Positions 1-9,478 are shown, counted from the first letter of the stretch. The stretch: DNA of 64,000 nucleotides from Frigoribacterium sp. JB110 (GCF_900163665.1 NZ_FUIA01000025.1:310001-374000), one strand, 5' to 3'. Notes: a model not told the origin generated them from the letters alone. Numbers and translations are program-made.

Positions 1-11
1 TGCCGGCGCGC

Positions 12-1670
12 TCAGGGGCGTTCCACGAGGTGCTCGGCGTACGCCTTCGTCGTCAGGAACGGCGCGAATGTGTTCGACAGGGCGACGTCGCGGAAGACCT
101 CTGCCGCCTGGTCGAGCCTGTCGTCGTCTGCGCGCTCGACGGAGGCGAGCACGTCGTCGACCAGCCCGGAGACGAACTCGTGGGTGATCGGCGTCCCCTC
201 CTCTGTCGTGCGGTCCTGGCGGATCCACTGCCAGATCTGCGAGCGGGAGATCTCGGCGGTCGCCGCGTCCTCCATCAGCCCGTTGATCGCGACCGCACCC
301 TGTCCGCGCAGCCATGCCTCGATGTACCGGATCGCGACGTCGACGTTGCCCCGCACTCCCGCGTCCGTGATCCCGCGGCCGATCGTGAGATCGAGCAGCT
401 GGCGCTCGCGCACATGCACGTCGTCGCGCTGACGATCGAGCTGGTGCGGGCGATCGCCGAGCACCGCATCGAACTCCGCCTGAGCGATCGGGATGAGATC
501 CGGATGCGCCACCCACGTGCCGTCGAAGCCGTCGCCCGCCTCGCGCTTCTTGTCCGAGGCGACCTTCGCCATGGCGTTGTCGTTCGCGTCGGCATCGTGC
601 CGCGACGGGATGAACGCGCTCATGCCGCCGATCGCGTAGGCGCCGCGCTTGTGGCAGGTCTTCACGAGCAGCTCCGTGTACGCCCTCATGAACCCGACAG
701 TCATGGTCACCTCGTTGCGGTCGGGCAGCACGAACCGCGAACCGCGGCCCCGGTACGTCTTGATGATCGAGAAGATGTAGTCCCATCGCCCGGCATTGAG
801 GCCGGCGCAATGGTCGCGGAGCTCGTACAGGATCTCCTCCATCTGAAACGCAGCGGGCAGCGTCTCGATGAGCACAGTCGCGCGGATCGTGCCGTGCGAC
901 ATTGCGAGGTACTGCTCCGTGAAGGTGAACACCTGGTCCCACAGGCGCGCCTCTTCCGCCTGCTCGATCTTCGGCAGGTAGAAGTAGGGCCCGCGTCCGC
1001 GCCGGATCAGCTCGTGCGCGTTGTGGAACGCGTACAGCCCGAAGTCGACGAGCGAGCCCGACGCGGCCATGGTGCGACCGTGCACGTCGGTGAAGTGAAG
1101 GTGGTGCTCCTCGAGGTGCCAGCCGCGCGGGCGCATCACGATCGTCGGCGTCTCCTCGTTCGTCACCGCGTAGTGCTTGCCGTTCGGCGCCGTGTGCTCG
1201 AGCCCTCCCCGAATCGCGTCGAACAGGGACAGCTGGCCGCCGATGACGTTCTGCCACGTGGGGCTGGTCGCGTCCTCCTGATCCGCGAGCCACACCTTCG
1301 CGCCCGAGTTGAGCGCATTGATGGTCATGCGCGGATCCGTCGGGCCCGTGATCTCGACGCGACGATCCTCGAGTCCTGGCCCGGCGCCGGCGACGCGCCA
1401 ATCAGCGCGTTGGCGGATGTGCTGCGTGTCCTCGCGGAACCTCGGGTCGATTCCGTTGCCGATCTCGTAGCCGTGACGCATGCGCGCGGCGAGGCGGTCA
1501 TAGCGCGGTCCGGCGAACAGCTGGTGCAGCTGCGCCAGGAACGCCAGCGCTTCGGACGTGAGGATCTGCTCGTACCGCCCGCGCATCGGGCCCGCCACGG
1601 TGATCGCTGGCAGGGTGCGCTCGCGCTCCCGGTCGTCGGTGCGTTCAGCTGTCGTGTTGATGAGAGTCAT
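12..1670 (-). CDS. aceB: Malate synthase A
   Basis: Condenses glyoxylate with acetyl-CoA to malate, the second step of the glyoxylate shunt, in the cytoplasm. The 552-residue product has normal length for the A isoform. The family signature is visible as RDHCAGLNAGRWDYIF at residues 285-300, and the conserved GTWVAHP segment lies in the C-terminal half. AGGAGG six bases before the ATG fixes the start. It follows aceA on the same strand after a 153-base spacer that holds two near-identical hairpins, so the two genes are probably co-transcribed with processing or partial termination between them. No defect is seen. Confidence 0.97.
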   Translation of the reverse strand: MTLINTTAERTDDRERERTLPAITVAGPMRGRYEQILTSEALAFLAQLHQLFAGPRYDRLAARMRHGYEIGNGIDPRFREDTQHIRQRADWRVAGAGPGLEDRRVEITGPTDPRMTINALNSGAKVWLADQEDATSPTWQNVIGGQLSLFDAIRGGLEHTAPNGKHYAVTNEETPTIVMRPRGWHLEEHHLHFTDVHGRTMAASGSLVDFGLYAFHNAHELIRRGRGPYFYLPKIEQAEEARLWDQVFTFTEQYLAMSHGTIRATVLIETLPAAFQMEEILYELRDHCAGLNAGRWDYIFSIIKTYRGRGSRFVLPDRNEVTMTVGFMRAYTELLVKTCHKRGAYAIGGMSAFIPSRHDADANDNAMAKVASDKKREAGDGFDGTWVAHPDLIPIAQAEFDAVLGDRPHQLDRQRDDVHVRERQLLDLTIGRGITDAGVRGNVDVAIRYIEAWLRGQGAVAINGLMEDAATAEISRSQIWQWIRQDRTTEEGTPITHEFVSGLVDDVLASVERADDDRLDQAAEVFRDVALSNTFAPFLTTKAYAEHLVERP

Positions 1671-1689
1671 GATGTGCCTCCTGGTCTGT

Positions 1690-1789
1690 TCTGCGGACGG
1701 CGAAGTCGGATTCGCCGTCGGGTGATGGATCTCGTCGTTGTGTCGGTGGGGAGATCGTCTGCGGACGGCGAAGCCGGATCCGCCGCCGG
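1690..1789 (-). repeat. Two near-identical hairpin repeats between aceA and aceB
   Basis: A 32-base unit beginning TCTGCGGACGGCGAAG occurs at 1690-1721 and again at 1758-1789, with three differences, all T to C. The first copy folds as GACGGCGAA paired with TTCGCCGTC over a six-base loop. In the second copy the changes weaken that stem but keep a GC-rich fold. In the aceA-to-aceB transcript these would be tandem stem-loops just before the aceB ribosome binding site. They may attenuate or stabilise the messenger; this is inference. Confidence 0.6.
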
Positions 1790-1823
1790 ATTCTGGAGCT
1801 CGTCGCTCTTTCAGCGGCGAGAG

Positions 1824-3119
1824 TCAGAACTGCTGGGCCTCGGTGGAGGCGGCGAGGGCGAGGGTCGAGGCATCCGGGTTGAGTGCCTGTGACACGTGAT
1901 CGAAGTATCCGGTTCCGACTTCGCGCTGGTGCTTGGTGGCGGTGTAGCCGTCGGCCTCGGCGGAGAACTCGGCGTTCTGCAGCTCGACGTATGCGCTCAT
2001 CGCGTTCTCGGCATAGCCGCGGGCGAGCTGGAACATCGAGTGGTTGAGAGCGTGGAAACCGGCGAGGGTGATGAACTGGAATCGGTAGCCGAGTTCGGCC
2101 AGCTCTTCCTGGAAGCTCGCGATCTGGCGGTCGTCGAGCGCGGCCGACCAGTTGAAGCTCGGCGAGCAGTTGTAGGCGAGCATCTTGCCCGGATGCTCGG
2201 CGTGCACGGCGGCCGCGAACTCGCGGGCGAGCTCGATATCCGGCGTTCCCGTCTCGACCCACAGCAGGTCGGCGTACGGGGCGTACGCGAGACCGCGTGA
2301 GACCACGGGGTCGATGCCGTTGCGCACCCGGTGGAAACCCTCGCTCGAGCGTTCGCCGGTGAGGAAGGCGCGATCGCGCTCGTCGATGTCGCTGGTGAGC
2401 AGATCGGCTGCGAGGGCATCGGTGCGCGCGATCTGGATCGTCGGGACACCCGCGACGTCGGCCGCCAGTCGGGCGGCGTTGAGAGTCCGGATGTGCTGAC
2501 TGGTCGGCACCAGCACCTTGCCGCCGAGGTGACCGCATTTCTTCTCACTCGCGAGCTGGTCTTCCCAGTGGATTCCTGCGGCGCCGGCCTGGATCATCCC
2601 GTGCGCGAGTTCGTACGCATTGAGAGGGCCGCCGAAGCCGGCCTCGGCGTCGGCGACGATCGGTGCCAGCCAATCGCGTGAGAGGGACCCGTCGGCCGAC
2701 TCCAGCTGGTCCTGCCGCATCAGAGCGTTGTTGATCCGTCGCACGACGGCTGGCACAGAGTTTGCGGGGTACAACGACTGGTCGGGGTAGGTCTGCCCGG
2801 AGAGATTGGCGTCTGCGGCGACCTGCCATCCCGACAGGTAGATCGCCTCGAGGCCCGCGCGCACCTGCTGCACTGCCTGGTTGCCTGTCAGGGCGCCGAG
2901 CGCTCTGACGTACTCTCCCGTCGTGAGGCGGTCCCACAGTCGCTCGGCCCCGCGGCGGGCGAGCGTGGGGTCTTCGCGGACGCTCCCGCGGATCCGGATG
3001 ACGTCCTCTGCCGTGTAGTCGCGGGAGACGTCGGTCCAACGCGGGTCGGCGTCCCACTCGAGCTGCAGCTCCTCGGCGGTCTGCGTCTGCGATCCCGGTC
3101 GGTTCGAGGTGGTGGTCAT
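1824..3119 (-). CDS. aceA: Isocitrate lyase
   Basis: Cleaves isocitrate to glyoxylate and succinate, the entry step of the glyoxylate shunt. From the ATG at 3119 the product is 431 residues, the usual size for the actinobacterial enzyme. The catalytic signature KKCGH is at residues 193-197, with Cys195 as the active-site base. A longer in-frame reading to 3362 exists but crosses the intergenic region, lacks family homology and ignores the GAGGAG ribosome site before 3119. It is divergent from a RamB-type regulator that typically controls this gene. Confidence 0.97.
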   Translation of the reverse strand: MTTTSNRPGSQTQTAEELQLEWDADPRWTDVSRDYTAEDVIRIRGSVREDPTLARRGAERLWDRLTTGEYVRALGALTGNQAVQQVRAGLEAIYLSGWQVAADANLSGQTYPDQSLYPANSVPAVVRRINNALMRQDQLESADGSLSRDWLAPIVADAEAGFGGPLNAYELAHGMIQAGAAGIHWEDQLASEKKCGHLGGKVLVPTSQHIRTLNAARLAADVAGVPTIQIARTDALAADLLTSDIDERDRAFLTGERSSEGFHRVRNGIDPVVSRGLAYAPYADLLWVETGTPDIELAREFAAAVHAEHPGKMLAYNCSPSFNWSAALDDRQIASFQEELAELGYRFQFITLAGFHALNHSMFQLARGYAENAMSAYVELQNAEFSAEADGYTATKHQREVGTGYFDHVSQALNPDASTLALAASTEAQQF

Positions 3120-3225
3120 CGTCGATCTCCTCACTGTGGGCGGCGGTGCCGCGGCGGCTGGTAAGACCACACTGAGTGAAGAACAACCCCGATTCGTCGG
3201 GCAAGCGAGAAGAAAATATTCGGAA

Positions 3226-3237
3226 GTTCTGCAGAAC
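3226..3237. promoter_or_regulatory. Perfect 12-base palindrome, candidate RamB operator
   Basis: GTTCTGCAGAAC is a perfect palindrome in the 143-base region between aceA and the divergent regulator gene. It ends 25 bases before the regulator start and lies where the -35 of a leaderless promoter would be. A possible -10 (CAGGAT) sits at 3250-3255, seven bases from the ATG. Known RamB/PrpR-type sites share a TTTGCAAA-like dyad, which this resembles. Autoregulation and aceA control are inferred. Confidence 0.45.
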
Positions 3238-3262
3238 GGATCGATGTGGCAGGATCTGTGCC

Positions 3263-4714
3263 ATGGCCACTCTCGATGATGAGACGGATGACAGCGCCGA
3301 CGCGATCGCGGTCGGCCGGCGGATCCGCGCACTGCGCACGCGGCGCGGTATGCGCCTGTCACAGCTCGCCGACAGGGTCGGGCGTGCGCCGAGTCAGCTG
3401 TCGATGATCGAGAACGGGCGCAGGGAGCCGCGGCTGTCGATGCTGCGGGCGATCGCGCAGGCGCTCGACGTCTCGCCGGAACAGCTGCTCTCCGTCGATG
3501 AACTCGATCCGCGCAGTGAGCTCGAGATGGCGCTCGAACGCGAGATGCGCTCGCCGCGGTTCCGAGAGCTGGGCGTCGAGCCGTTCCGGATTCCGAAGGG
3601 CATGCCGGATGAGGCGCTCACCACGATTCTGAGACTGACGAGCGAGATCGATCGCCTGCGCGATGAGCGCCAGGCGACGCCGGAGGAGGCGCGCCGCGCG
3701 AACCTCGAGCTGCGCCACCTGATGCGCGCGCAGGACAATTACTTCCCGGAGCTCGAGAAGACGGCGCAGGAGATGCTCGACGCGATCGATCATCCTGGTG
3801 GGCCTCTCACGCAGCGCGCCGCGGGCGATATCGCCGCGCACGTCGGCGTCACGCTGCACTACGTGCCCGACCTGCCCCAGTCCACGCGCAGCGTGCTCGA
3901 TCTGCGCAACGGCCGCCTCTACCTGCCGAACCGCGTCTCGACGGATCCGCGGGGGCCCATGCTGCAGGCCCTCGCCAGCCGCATCCTGCGCCACACTGAA
4001 CCCTCCTCGTATGCCGAGTTCCTGCGGCAGCGGGTCGAGCAGAACTATCTCGCCGGCGCGCTGCTGATTCCGGAGCAGCGCGCGGTCGCGGCGCTGCGCG
4101 AGGCGAAGCAGCGCCGCGCGATCTCGATCGAAGACCTGCGCGATGCGTACTCCGTGTCGTACGAGACGGCAGCGCATCGGTTCACCAACCTCGCGACCCG
4201 GCACCTGGACATCCGGGTGCACTTCCTGAAGGTGCACGAGTCCGGCACGATCACGAAGGCGTACGAGAACGACGACGTGAACTTCCCGACCGATCGGCTC
4301 GGGTCCATCGAGGGGCAGATGTGCTGCCGGCGCTGGACGAGCCGCGTCGTATTCGACGTCGACGACCGCTTCAACCCGTACTTCCAGTACACCGACACGG
4401 GCAACGGCACGTACTGGTGCACAGCACGCGTCGAGCAGTCGAGTCAGGGCGCCCACTCGGTGAGCGTGGGCGTGCGGTTCGACGATACGAAATGGTTCGT
4501 GGGCCGTGACACGCTCAGCCGCGGCGTCTCCCGTCACGCCGACGAGGTGTGCTGCCGTCGCCCTCCCGAGGCGCTCGCCGAGCGCTGGCGCGACGGGGCA
4601 TGGCCGAATGTCGCCACACCGCGAACCCTCCTCGCAACGCTGCCGACCGGATCGTTCCCCGGCGTCGACGCGACCGACGTGTACGAGTTCCTCGAGCAGC
4701 ACGCGCCGTCGTGA
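3263..4714 (+). CDS. RamB/ScfR-type XRE regulator with IrrE-like domain
   Basis: Predicted transcription factor for acetate and short-chain fatty-acid metabolism. From the ATG at 3263 the protein is 483 residues. An XRE helix-turn-helix lies at about residues 20-75 ([10 protein letters not shown], then QLADRVG and [10 protein letters not shown]). It is followed by an IrrE/ImmA-like region and a C-terminal DUF2083-type region with conserved cysteines (QMCCRRW, EVCCRRP), the architecture of RamB, PrpR and MccR. It stands head-to-head with aceA, the classical RamB target. An upstream in-frame start at 3176 lacks a ribosome site and lies in the intergenic region. Confidence 0.88.
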   Translation: MATLDDETDDSADAIAVGRRIRALRTRRGMRLSQLADRVGRAPSQLSMIENGRREPRLSMLRAIAQALDVSPEQLLSVDELDPRSELEMALEREMRSPRFRELGVEPFRIPKGMPDEALTTILRLTSEIDRLRDERQATPEEARRANLELRHLMRAQDNYFPELEKTAQEMLDAIDHPGGPLTQRAAGDIAAHVGVTLHYVPDLPQSTRSVLDLRNGRLYLPNRVSTDPRGPMLQALASRILRHTEPSSYAEFLRQRVEQNYLAGALLIPEQRAVAALREAKQRRAISIEDLRDAYSVSYETAAHRFTNLATRHLDIRVHFLKVHESGTITKAYENDDVNFPTDRLGSIEGQMCCRRWTSRVVFDVDDRFNPYFQYTDTGNGTYWCTARVEQSSQGAHSVSVGVRFDDTKWFVGRDTLSRGVSRHADEVCCRRPPEALAERWRDGAWPNVATPRTLLATLPTGSFPGVDATDVYEFLEQHAPS

Positions 4715-4865
4715 GCGCCGCGTTCGTCACAGGATCGGAAGCAGGCGGCAGAACTCTGCCGCGGTCGTCGCGCAGCTGAGCGGGCGGAATCCGATCGAAT
4801 CGGACCGGACGAATCGGGCGGCGGGCTCGCGGACGCGGGAGAGTGGTCGATGAAAGGGGGCGCTC

Positions 4866-5732
4866 ATGATCGAGATCCTGAACCGGCTCGTCGACGAGAT
4901 CGACGCGCACCTCGGCGAGGAGATCGACATCGATGCGCTCGCCGCTGAGATGGGGACGACGGGCTATCACGCCCGCCGGATGTTCTCCTCGCTCGCGGGG
5001 ATGCCCGTCTCGGAGTACGTGCGGCGCAGGCGGATGACCGTCGCGGCGTCGGACGTGATCTCAGACGAGGATCTTCTCACGATCGCCGTGCGCTACGGGT
5101 ACGGGTCGACCGAGGCATTCGGTCGCGCGTTCCGTGCCGTACACGGCACCAGCCACGGCGACGTGCGTCGCAGCGGCGGCCCCCTTCGCAGCCAACCGCA
5201 GATCAGGTTCCGCCTGACAGTAGAAGGGAGTTCCCCCATGGACGCACGAATCATCGACCATCCCGCATTCCGACTGATCGGCCACGCCGCGCGCGTGCCG
5301 CTGATCCACGAGGGCGTCAATCCGCACATCCAGGCGCACATCGCGTCACTTCCGATGGCGGAGCACGAACGTCTCAAGCGGCTCAGCAGTGCGGAACCCG
5401 CCGGCCTGCTGCAGGTGAGTGCCGACGTCGATCCGGACTATGCGCAGGGCACCGAGCTGACGTATCTGCACGGCGTGGCCGTCGACGTCGAGGACTCGGT
5501 GCCGAGCGACCTGGACGTCATTGAGGCCGCTTCCGGAGAATGGGCCGTCTTCCGCACATCCGGTGAGCATCCGGCCGCGCTGCAGTCGGCGATGGCCGCA
5601 ACGGCGACCGAATGGTTCCCGTCCAACCCGTGGCGGCTTCGTCCGGGGCCGTCGATCGTCGCGATCCTCGACCGCGCGCCCGACTTCAGCACGGCGACGT
5701 GTGAGCTGTGGCTCCCCGTCGAGCGCGGCTGA
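4866..5732 (+). CDS. AraC-family regulator with GyrI-like effector domain
   Basis: 288 residues. Residues 1-105 hold two helix-turn-helix units of AraC type, with ALAAEMGTTGYHARRMF and the hallmark IAVRYGYGSTEAFGRAFRAVHG. Residues from about 125 resemble the GyrI/Rob-like small-molecule binding fold (MDARIIDHPAFRLIGHAARV and later strands). Such proteins are one-component sensors that bind hydrophobic or cationic compounds and activate efflux or stress genes. AAAGGGGG precedes the ATG. No obvious target adjoins it apart from the downstream immunity-like gene, so its regulon is unknown. Confidence 0.85.
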   Translation: MIEILNRLVDEIDAHLGEEIDIDALAAEMGTTGYHARRMFSSLAGMPVSEYVRRRRMTVAASDVISDEDLLTIAVRYGYGSTEAFGRAFRAVHGTSHGDVRRSGGPLRSQPQIRFRLTVEGSSPMDARIIDHPAFRLIGHAARVPLIHEGVNPHIQAHIASLPMAEHERLKRLSSAEPAGLLQVSADVDPDYAQGTELTYLHGVAVDVEDSVPSDLDVIEAASGEWAVFRTSGEHPAALQSAMAATATEWFPSNPWRLRPGPSIVAILDRAPDFSTATCELWLPVERG

Positions 5733-5774
5733 GCGTGGTGCCGCAGATGCTGCTCGTTGTGGCACTCTCGGTGC

Positions 5775-6335
5775 ATGGGGTCGGCACAGACGCTCAGCGA
5801 CGACGACCGGCGCGCGCTCGCCGGATGGGCGGCGGATTGCGCTGAGCGCGTGCTGCCGCTGTTCGACGCCGAGGATGCGAACGCGCGCGACCTGATCCGG
5901 GACGCGCTCGATCGCACGCGTGCATACAGCCGCGGTGAGAGCACCGCGGCAGAGGAGATCAGAAAGCGCCTCGTCGGTGTGAAGGCGGCAGCTGCGGCGG
6001 CGACGCCGGCAGGTGCCGCGGCCGCGAGAGCGATCGGCCAGGCCGCTGCCGTCGCACATATGGGGGCGCATGCGCTCGGCGCCGCAGCCTATGCCGTCAA
6101 GGCGATCTCCCTGTCCGACCCTGACGCGGTGAACGGGGAGATCCGGTGGCAGTCGGACCACCTCACCCGGTGTCAACGGGACGCACTGCAGCTTCTGCCT
6201 CCGCTCGGCGCCGACGCGTCGGGACCGCTCGGAAACGGTCTGCTCTCCCGTGGCGTGCTGGGGACGACGATCCGGGAGCTGCAGCAGCGCGTCGGGCACT
6301 CCGGCAGCGGCGCCGACCACCGCGTCGAGCAGTGA
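5775..6335 (+). CDS. Imm-5-like putative immunity protein
   Basis: A 186-residue, alanine-rich helical protein. The opening ALAGWAADCAERVLPLF, the central AARAIGQAAAVAHMGAHALGAAAYAVKA and the later NGEIRWQSDHL match the pattern of the actinobacterial Imm-5-like family, proposed from toxin-locus context to be immunity proteins. No polymorphic toxin or WXG100 gene lies beside it, so it would be an orphan immunity gene. A TTG start at 5757 would add six residues; the ATG is preferred. Function is by family resemblance only. Confidence 0.6.
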   Translation: MGSAQTLSDDDRRALAGWAADCAERVLPLFDAEDANARDLIRDALDRTRAYSRGESTAAEEIRKRLVGVKAAAAAATPAGAAAARAIGQAAAVAHMGAHALGAAAYAVKAISLSDPDAVNGEIRWQSDHLTRCQRDALQLLPPLGADASGPLGNGLLSRGVLGTTIRELQQRVGHSGSGADHRVEQ

Positions 6336-6458
6336 CCAGCCGGCGAATCGGCGTCAGTGCGCGGCGCCGAGCTCGGTGAGCAGCACGCCGCCGAAGTGCA
6401 TCGGCGTGGGCGCCACGCACCTGTCATGGGCGGGCGGGTGCCCATATACTCGGCGGGG

Positions 6459-8027
6459 ATGACCGCGCCAGCGTCCGAATCCGGTGCCCGGGGACGTCTC
6501 GGGGCCGTCTTCTACGTCTCGCTCGGGCTGTCGGTCGCATTCGTCGTGGTCGGTCTCGCCCTCCCTCGCGTGCTCTCGGATGCGCTGGCTGAAGTTCGAG
6601 ACGTCGTGGTCGGATCGTTCGGCCCCGTGTATCCGATCACGGTGTCACTCCTCCTCGTCTTCGTCGTCGTTCTCGCCGTCACGCCGGTCGGCCGCGTCAG
6701 GCTCGGCGGCGTCGACGCAGTTCCGGAGTTCGGCGTCGTCTCGTGGATCGCCATGCTTATCAGCGCGGGCGTCGGGCTGAGCTTCCTGTTCTGGGGTGCC
6801 GCCGAACCCCTCATCCACCTCGCCGAGCCCCCGAACGGCTCATCGGCACCGGGATCTGTCGAGGCGGCGCGCGACGGCATGCGGTACTCCTTCCTGTTCT
6901 GGGGGCCGCATGCGTGGGGGATATACGCCGTCGTCGCGATCGCCATCGGATACGCCGCCTTCAACCGCGGTCGGGGGATGCTCGTCAGTGCGGCGCTGCG
7001 GCCCCTGCTCGGCAGGTTCGCCGACGGATGGGCCGGGAAATGCGTCGACGTCCTCGCCGTGTTCGCGATCCTCTTCGGCGTTGCGACGTCGCTCGGGCTC
7101 GGCACGGGCGAGCTGAACGCCGGGCTCACCGATCGATTCGGTGTCGCCGACTCCTACATCGTCAAGATCGCGATCATCGTCGCGCTGATGACCTTCGCGA
7201 CGGTCTCCGCCATGACCGGTCTGGGGCGCGGCATCCGGATGCTCAGCCTCGCCAACGCCGCCCTGTGCGTCGCGCTGCTTGTGCTGGTGTTCGTCTGGGG
7301 ACCGACCGGATCCATACTCGGCACACTCGGACAGGGGCTCGGGGATTTCGCGGCGAACTTCGTGCCGATGAGCCTGGCGACGGAGGGTACAGCGGGGGAG
7401 TCATGGACGGGTGCGTGGGTCTACTTCTTCTGGGCGTGGTGGATCGGCTGGGCGCCGTTCGTCGGCACGTTCGTCGCGCGGATCTCTCGCGGTCGTACGA
7501 TCCGCGGAGTCGTCGCCGGCGTCGTGCTGCTGCCGAGTCTGGTCAGCATCGTGTGGTTCTCGGTCTTCGGAGGCACTTCGCTGGAGCGTGAGCTGTCCGG
7601 CGCCGTGTCGGTGGCGGGGATCGCCGGGAAGGCGAAGTCGGTTGCGACCTTCGCGGTGTTCGACACGCTTCCGCTCACGGAGATCGCCTTCGTGCTGCTC
7701 ATCCCCGTACTCGCGCTGCTGTTCATCACCTCGGCCGACTCCGCGTCGTTCATGCTCGGCAGCACGACGACCGGAGGCAGCATGAAGCCGCCGAAGCCCG
7801 TGCGCCTGATGTGGTCCTTCGCCGCGGCGTTCGCGGCCGTGCTGCTGCTCAGCGGCGGCCAGGAGGACCTTCGTGGAGCCGCCGTCATCGCAGCCGCCCC
7901 GTTCACGGTGATCCTCGTCGCGCTGGTGGTCTCGCTCATCATCATGCTGCGGCGGGATCGGCCGACATCGAGGAAGCCTCACGGCAGAGGCGAAGGGCCT
8001 GCCGACTCCGCCCCGCCCCGCGAATGA
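6459..8027 (+). CDS. BCCT-family transporter
   Basis: Membrane symporter of the betaine/choline/carnitine family, 522 residues with about twelve hydrophobic segments. Diagnostic stretches are SAGVGLSFLFWGAAEPL (residues 102-118), FAILFGVATSLGLGTGE (202-218) and the Trp-rich WAWWIGWAPFVGTFVARISR (325-344), the core substrate/coupling region of BetP-like proteins. It likely imports a quaternary ammonium osmolyte or a trimethylammonium nutrient; the substrate is not decided by sequence. TATACT at 6445-6450, eight bases before the ATG with no ribosome site, suggests a nearly leaderless messenger. Confidence 0.93.
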   Translation: MTAPASESGARGRLGAVFYVSLGLSVAFVVVGLALPRVLSDALAEVRDVVVGSFGPVYPITVSLLLVFVVVLAVTPVGRVRLGGVDAVPEFGVVSWIAMLISAGVGLSFLFWGAAEPLIHLAEPPNGSSAPGSVEAARDGMRYSFLFWGPHAWGIYAVVAIAIGYAAFNRGRGMLVSAALRPLLGRFADGWAGKCVDVLAVFAILFGVATSLGLGTGELNAGLTDRFGVADSYIVKIAIIVALMTFATVSAMTGLGRGIRMLSLANAALCVALLVLVFVWGPTGSILGTLGQGLGDFAANFVPMSLATEGTAGESWTGAWVYFFWAWWIGWAPFVGTFVARISRGRTIRGVVAGVVLLPSLVSIVWFSVFGGTSLERELSGAVSVAGIAGKAKSVATFAVFDTLPLTEIAFVLLIPVLALLFITSADSASFMLGSTTTGGSMKPPKPVRLMWSFAAAFAAVLLLSGGQEDLRGAAVIAAAPFTVILVALVVSLIIMLRRDRPTSRKPHGRGEGPADSAPPRE

Positions 8028-8056
8028 CGGGCTGCGCGGCGAAGAAGGGCGCCGTG

Positions 8057-8764
8057 TCAGACGCCCCGCACAGCGGCAGCGATAGCGGCGGGGGAGCCGT
8101 GCCACGGTGCCCCATGACCGGGAAGCACCCACGACGCGTCGACCGCGGCGAGTCGATCGAGCGAGCCCATCGCCCGATCGGGTTCGTCTGTGAAGGGGGC
8201 CGGCTGTGCGCCCGCGCGCCCGGTCAGCACGTGGCCCGTGGTGAGCGCGTCGCCGACGAACACCGCGTCGACCGCAGGCACGTGCACGGCGATGCTCCCG
8301 GGGGAGTGGCCCGGCATCCCGATCACGATCGGTTCGCCGGGGACGCTGAGCGTCTCACCATCGGCGACCTCGGTGACCTCCTGCACGTACCGCGTGCGGA
8401 AGGCGGCCTTGCGGGCCCCGTAGGCGAGGAAGCGGAGCATCGGGCCGAGTCTGGCCGGCCCCATCGGAGTCTTGGGCTTCTTCCCGGTGTGAGCCCGTTC
8501 GGCGTCGGCAGGATGGATGAAGATCGGTGCACCGGTTTCCGCGCGCAGGCGTTCGGCGAAACCGATGTGATCGCTGTCGCCATGGGTGAGGACGAGACCC
8601 CGGATGTCGCTGAGTGGGCGGCCGATGGCGTCCAGTTCCCGTCGCAGATCGTGCCAGTGGCCAGGCAGCCCCGCATCGATCAGGGTGATTCCGTCGGGGA
8701 GGTCGAGGAGGTAGCAGGCGACGATGTCGTTGCCGAGACGGTGCAGGTGCGGTGCGAGCTTCAT
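8057..8764 (-). CDS. MBL-fold metallo-hydrolase
   Basis: Zinc-dependent hydrolase of the metallo-beta-lactamase superfamily, 235 residues. The metal motif is THGDSDH at residues 60-66, the HxDxDH variant common in glyoxalase-II-like members. Further ligands are in GMPGHSPGS, VFVGDAL and LPGHGAPW. The substrate is unknown. It is transcribed divergently from a TetR repressor across a 74-base region full of overlapping dyads, so it is the probable target of that repressor. Its 3' end faces the BCCT gene 29 bases away. Confidence 0.88.
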   Translation of the reverse strand: MKLAPHLHRLGNDIVACYLLDLPDGITLIDAGLPGHWHDLRRELDAIGRPLSDIRGLVLTHGDSDHIGFAERLRAETGAPIFIHPADAERAHTGKKPKTPMGPARLGPMLRFLAYGARKAAFRTRYVQEVTEVADGETLSVPGEPIVIGMPGHSPGSIAVHVPAVDAVFVGDALTTGHVLTGRAGAQPAPFTDEPDRAMGSLDRLAAVDASWVLPGHGAPWHGSPAAIAAAVRGV

Positions 8765-8785
8765 GGATGTGCCCTTCGATCGACA

Positions 8786-8826
8786 TGGCTACGATACGTA
8801 GCTATCATAGCTAAGGTCAATAGCCA
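8786..8826. promoter_or_regulatory. Nested palindromic operator between MBL hydrolase and TetR genes
   Basis: Three dyads overlap in 41 bases: TAGCTAT-C-ATAGCTA at 8799-8813, GCTACG-ATA-CGTAGC at 8788-8802, and an outer TGGCTA (8786-8791) paired with TAGCCA (8821-8826). The array ends at the ribosome site of the TetR gene and covers both probable promoters. The arrangement suits co-operative binding of two TetR dimers; binding itself is inferred. Confidence 0.7.
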
Positions 8827-8838
8827 AAGGAGGTCGGA

Positions 8839-9363
8839 ATGCCGACGCCCAGTCGAACGACGAACGACCAGGTCATCGCCGCCGCCGGCGAGATCCTCGA
8901 GTCCGGTGGCGCTGTGGGGCTCACGATGCAGGCCGTGGCCGCGCGGGTCGGGGTACGCGCTCCCTCGCTGTACAAGCGGTTCCGGGATCGTGATGCACTG
9001 CTCGCCGAGGTGATCGCCGCGACCATCGATTCGCTCGGCGACCGTCTCGCTGCCGCAGCGCCCGACCTGGTGCGCTTGGCCGCGGCCTACCGTGACTTCG
9101 CACACGAGCGCCCCGAAGCGTTCCGGCTGATGTTCACAGCATCGGCGCCGTACCAGTCACTTCTCGCTGCGGCCGAGCCGCTGATCCGGTCCGCCTCCGC
9201 GCTCGTCGGTGACGAACGCTCGCTCGATGCCGCCCGGCTGTTCACTGCGTGGGCTACAGGTTTCCTGCAGATGGAGCTCTCCGGCGCCTTCCGTCTCGGC
9301 GGCGACGTCGACCGTGCCTTCGACTACGGGCTCGAGCGACTGGTTGCCGGACTGCGCGCGTGA
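8839..9363 (+). CDS. TetR/AcrR-family repressor
   Basis: 174 residues. The N-terminal helix-turn-helix is clear at about residues 12-58 (ILESGGAVGLTMQAVAARVG, then APSLYKRFRDRDALL). The remainder is an all-helical ligand-binding and dimer domain. AAAGGAGG stands just before the ATG. The gene is divergent from an MBL hydrolase with nested palindromes between them, the usual layout of a TetR repressor acting on its neighbour and itself. The inducer is unknown. Confidence 0.9.
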   Translation: MPTPSRTTNDQVIAAAGEILESGGAVGLTMQAVAARVGVRAPSLYKRFRDRDALLAEVIAATIDSLGDRLAAAAPDLVRLAAAYRDFAHERPEAFRLMFTASAPYQSLLAAAEPLIRSASALVGDERSLDAARLFTAWATGFLQMELSGAFRLGGDVDRAFDYGLERLVAGLRA

Positions 9364-9391
9364 TCGATGCGAGCTCTCCAGACGTCCTGAC

Positions 9392-9424
9392 GCTCGACGG
9401 CGGGGTCATTCAGGAGCGTCGAGC
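9392..9424 (+). terminator. Weak hairpin after the TetR gene
   Basis: GCTCGACG (9392-9399) pairs with CGTCGAGC (9417-9424). A competing pairing GACGCTC/GAGCGTC overlaps it. It lies 29 bases after the TetR stop. There is no U-tract, so it is only a possible terminator. Confidence 0.35.
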
Positions 9425-9478
9425 TCGTGCCAGGCGGTCAGTGCTCTGGCTACGGCGTGCGCCGATACGATCGTGGTC

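Noticed and set aside
30-1892. Very long open frame opposite aceB
   Set aside because: GC-rich third positions keep antisense frames open; the product has no recognisable domain and fully overlaps a clear malate synthase.
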